Shown: piece after piece, positions 63,483 to 64,000 of the stretch | Position numbering within the stretch: position 1 is the stretch's first letter | How the letters are laid out: each line of letters begins with the position of its first letter | Source of the DNA: Chryseosolibacter sp044507775 | GTDB lineage: Bacteria > Bacteroidota > Bacteroidia > Cytophagales > Cyclobacteriaceae | DNA: 64,000 nt | Assembly: GCA_044507775.1 (NCBI GenBank) | Contig: JBIQIY010000017.1 | Location: forward strand, 60,037 to 124,036 | Direction of reading: 5' to 3' | The notes under the pieces: generated by a model | Database searches by the model: none | Seen by the model: only the letters and a program-made list of their open reading frames with translations | Told to the model about the DNA's origin: nothing | Position numbers and translations under genes: made by a program

Positions 63483-64000
63483 AGTCTTAATGATCGGATA
63501 GAAGGTAAATATACACTCCGATCTGATAAGTAAAAAATTGTGCAGCGACCCGGTAATTCTGAAAATATATCGCAAGCACTTGCATGCTTGCAGTGGAATG
63601 TAAGATGAATAGGGTTGGGAATTGTAAAAGGTAGTCTTTGAATCTGATAATTTATCAGATTCCCGGCACGCAGTGCTCAACCGATAAGGTCATCCCTACG
63701 GGATTCAAAAAAAATAACGCAATCATTTTTCTACCATACGGTCATCCCTAGCGGGATTCAGCCTCGGCTAACTTCGACATTTTGATTGCTGAATTGCGTG
63801 AGGGATGACACCGTTGTAGTCAAAGTCGCATTCCAGTCATGAAGGAACACGTTTAGAGTCCCGAAAGAAGCATCTAATTGTAGCTTCGAAGAAATTGAAG
63901 CCCTTGTTATCGAAAGCCACCCGCTACGAACTCCAACATTTTGACTACTGAATCAAGTGAAGGATGATCCTTTGTGGTCAGAACCGCATTCTAGTTATCA
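63483..64000. repeat. Non-coding, repeat- and palindrome-rich edge region
   Basis: No credible gene in 518 bp. It holds: inverted repeat GCAAGCA/TGCTTGC (63572-63591); perfect palindrome GAATCTGATA-ATT-TATCAGATTC (63640-63662); GGTCATCCCTACGGGATTCA at 63688-63707 and again with one insertion at 63740-63760; and a degenerate direct repeat of about 65 bp, ACATTTTGA...CGCATTC at about 63777-63840 and 63936-64000. The second GGTCATCCCT copy pairs with AGGGATGAC near 63801 to form a long stem-loop. Confidence 0.75.

Overview
The window looks like chromosome of a Bacteroidota bacterium, most likely order Cytophagales. The evidence is a SusC/SusD pair with a divergent LacI regulator, a CarboxypepD-reg TonB receptor, a DUF4856/imelysin/HTTM iron-type cluster, TPR-containing sensor kinases, a LytTR regulator, many SPII lipoproteins, weak Shine-Dalgarno sequences and several promoters of the TTG-N19-21-TAnnTTTG type. 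Base composition is close to even and coding density is high. I see no rRNA, tRNA, CRISPR array, prophage or intact insertion sequence. The genus cannot be fixed from the sequence alone.

Layout. 1-10.4 kb, minus strand: a Ca2+-type P-ATPase cut by the window edge, cardiolipin synthase, then a complete RND efflux operon (TetR regulator, adaptor, AcrB-type pump, outer membrane factor). 10.6-19.5 kb: redox and stress genes (FrnE/DsbA-like protein, type II NADH dehydrogenase-like protein, YceI), a plus-strand MhqO-MhqD-TRIC operon behind a strong 18-bp inverted repeat, a Crp/Fnr regulator, rpiA and a CPA2 antiporter. 19.7-30.8 kb: an esterase, then a signalling block with a TPR histidine kinase, a PAS kinase with NarL-type regulator and a possible 30-aa membrane peptide, a TPR/HisKA_2 kinase with LytTR regulator, a membrane-anchored TIR protein, a small lipoprotein and an unknown 255-aa protein.

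30.9-38.1 kb: a probable glycan/amino-sugar block (FAD oxidoreductase with golvesin-like tail, Tat-type esterase, GH109-like Gfo/Idh/MocA protein, DUF6807 lipoprotein, NagB). 38.2-45 kb: an operon of DUF4856 lipoprotein, imelysin, HTTM membrane protein and TonB receptor, followed by a redoxin; family knowledge points to iron uptake. 45.1-56.4 kb: a 1.1-kDa-residue FG-GAP/ASPIC secreted protein, a cytochrome c fused to a PHM-like copper monooxygenase, SusD and SusC with a strong terminator, and a LacI regulator. 56.4-63.5 kb: a phosphodiesterase lipoprotein, NagD-like HAD phosphatase, an M20 amidohydrolase with an unusual Nramp-like transporter, an M28 peptidase and a VOC protein. 63.5-64 kb is non-coding and full of palindromes and degenerate repeats.

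The items most worth a second look are: the TIR protein downstream of a two-component pair; the two long inverted repeats in divergent promoters (13460-13504 and 55161-55199); a minus-strand terminator with no obvious gene (61249-61270); the Nramp-like protein lacking the usual metal-binding motifs; the heme/copper fusion protein; heptad tandem repeats sitting at three gene 3' ends; and the hairpin repeat family at the right edge.
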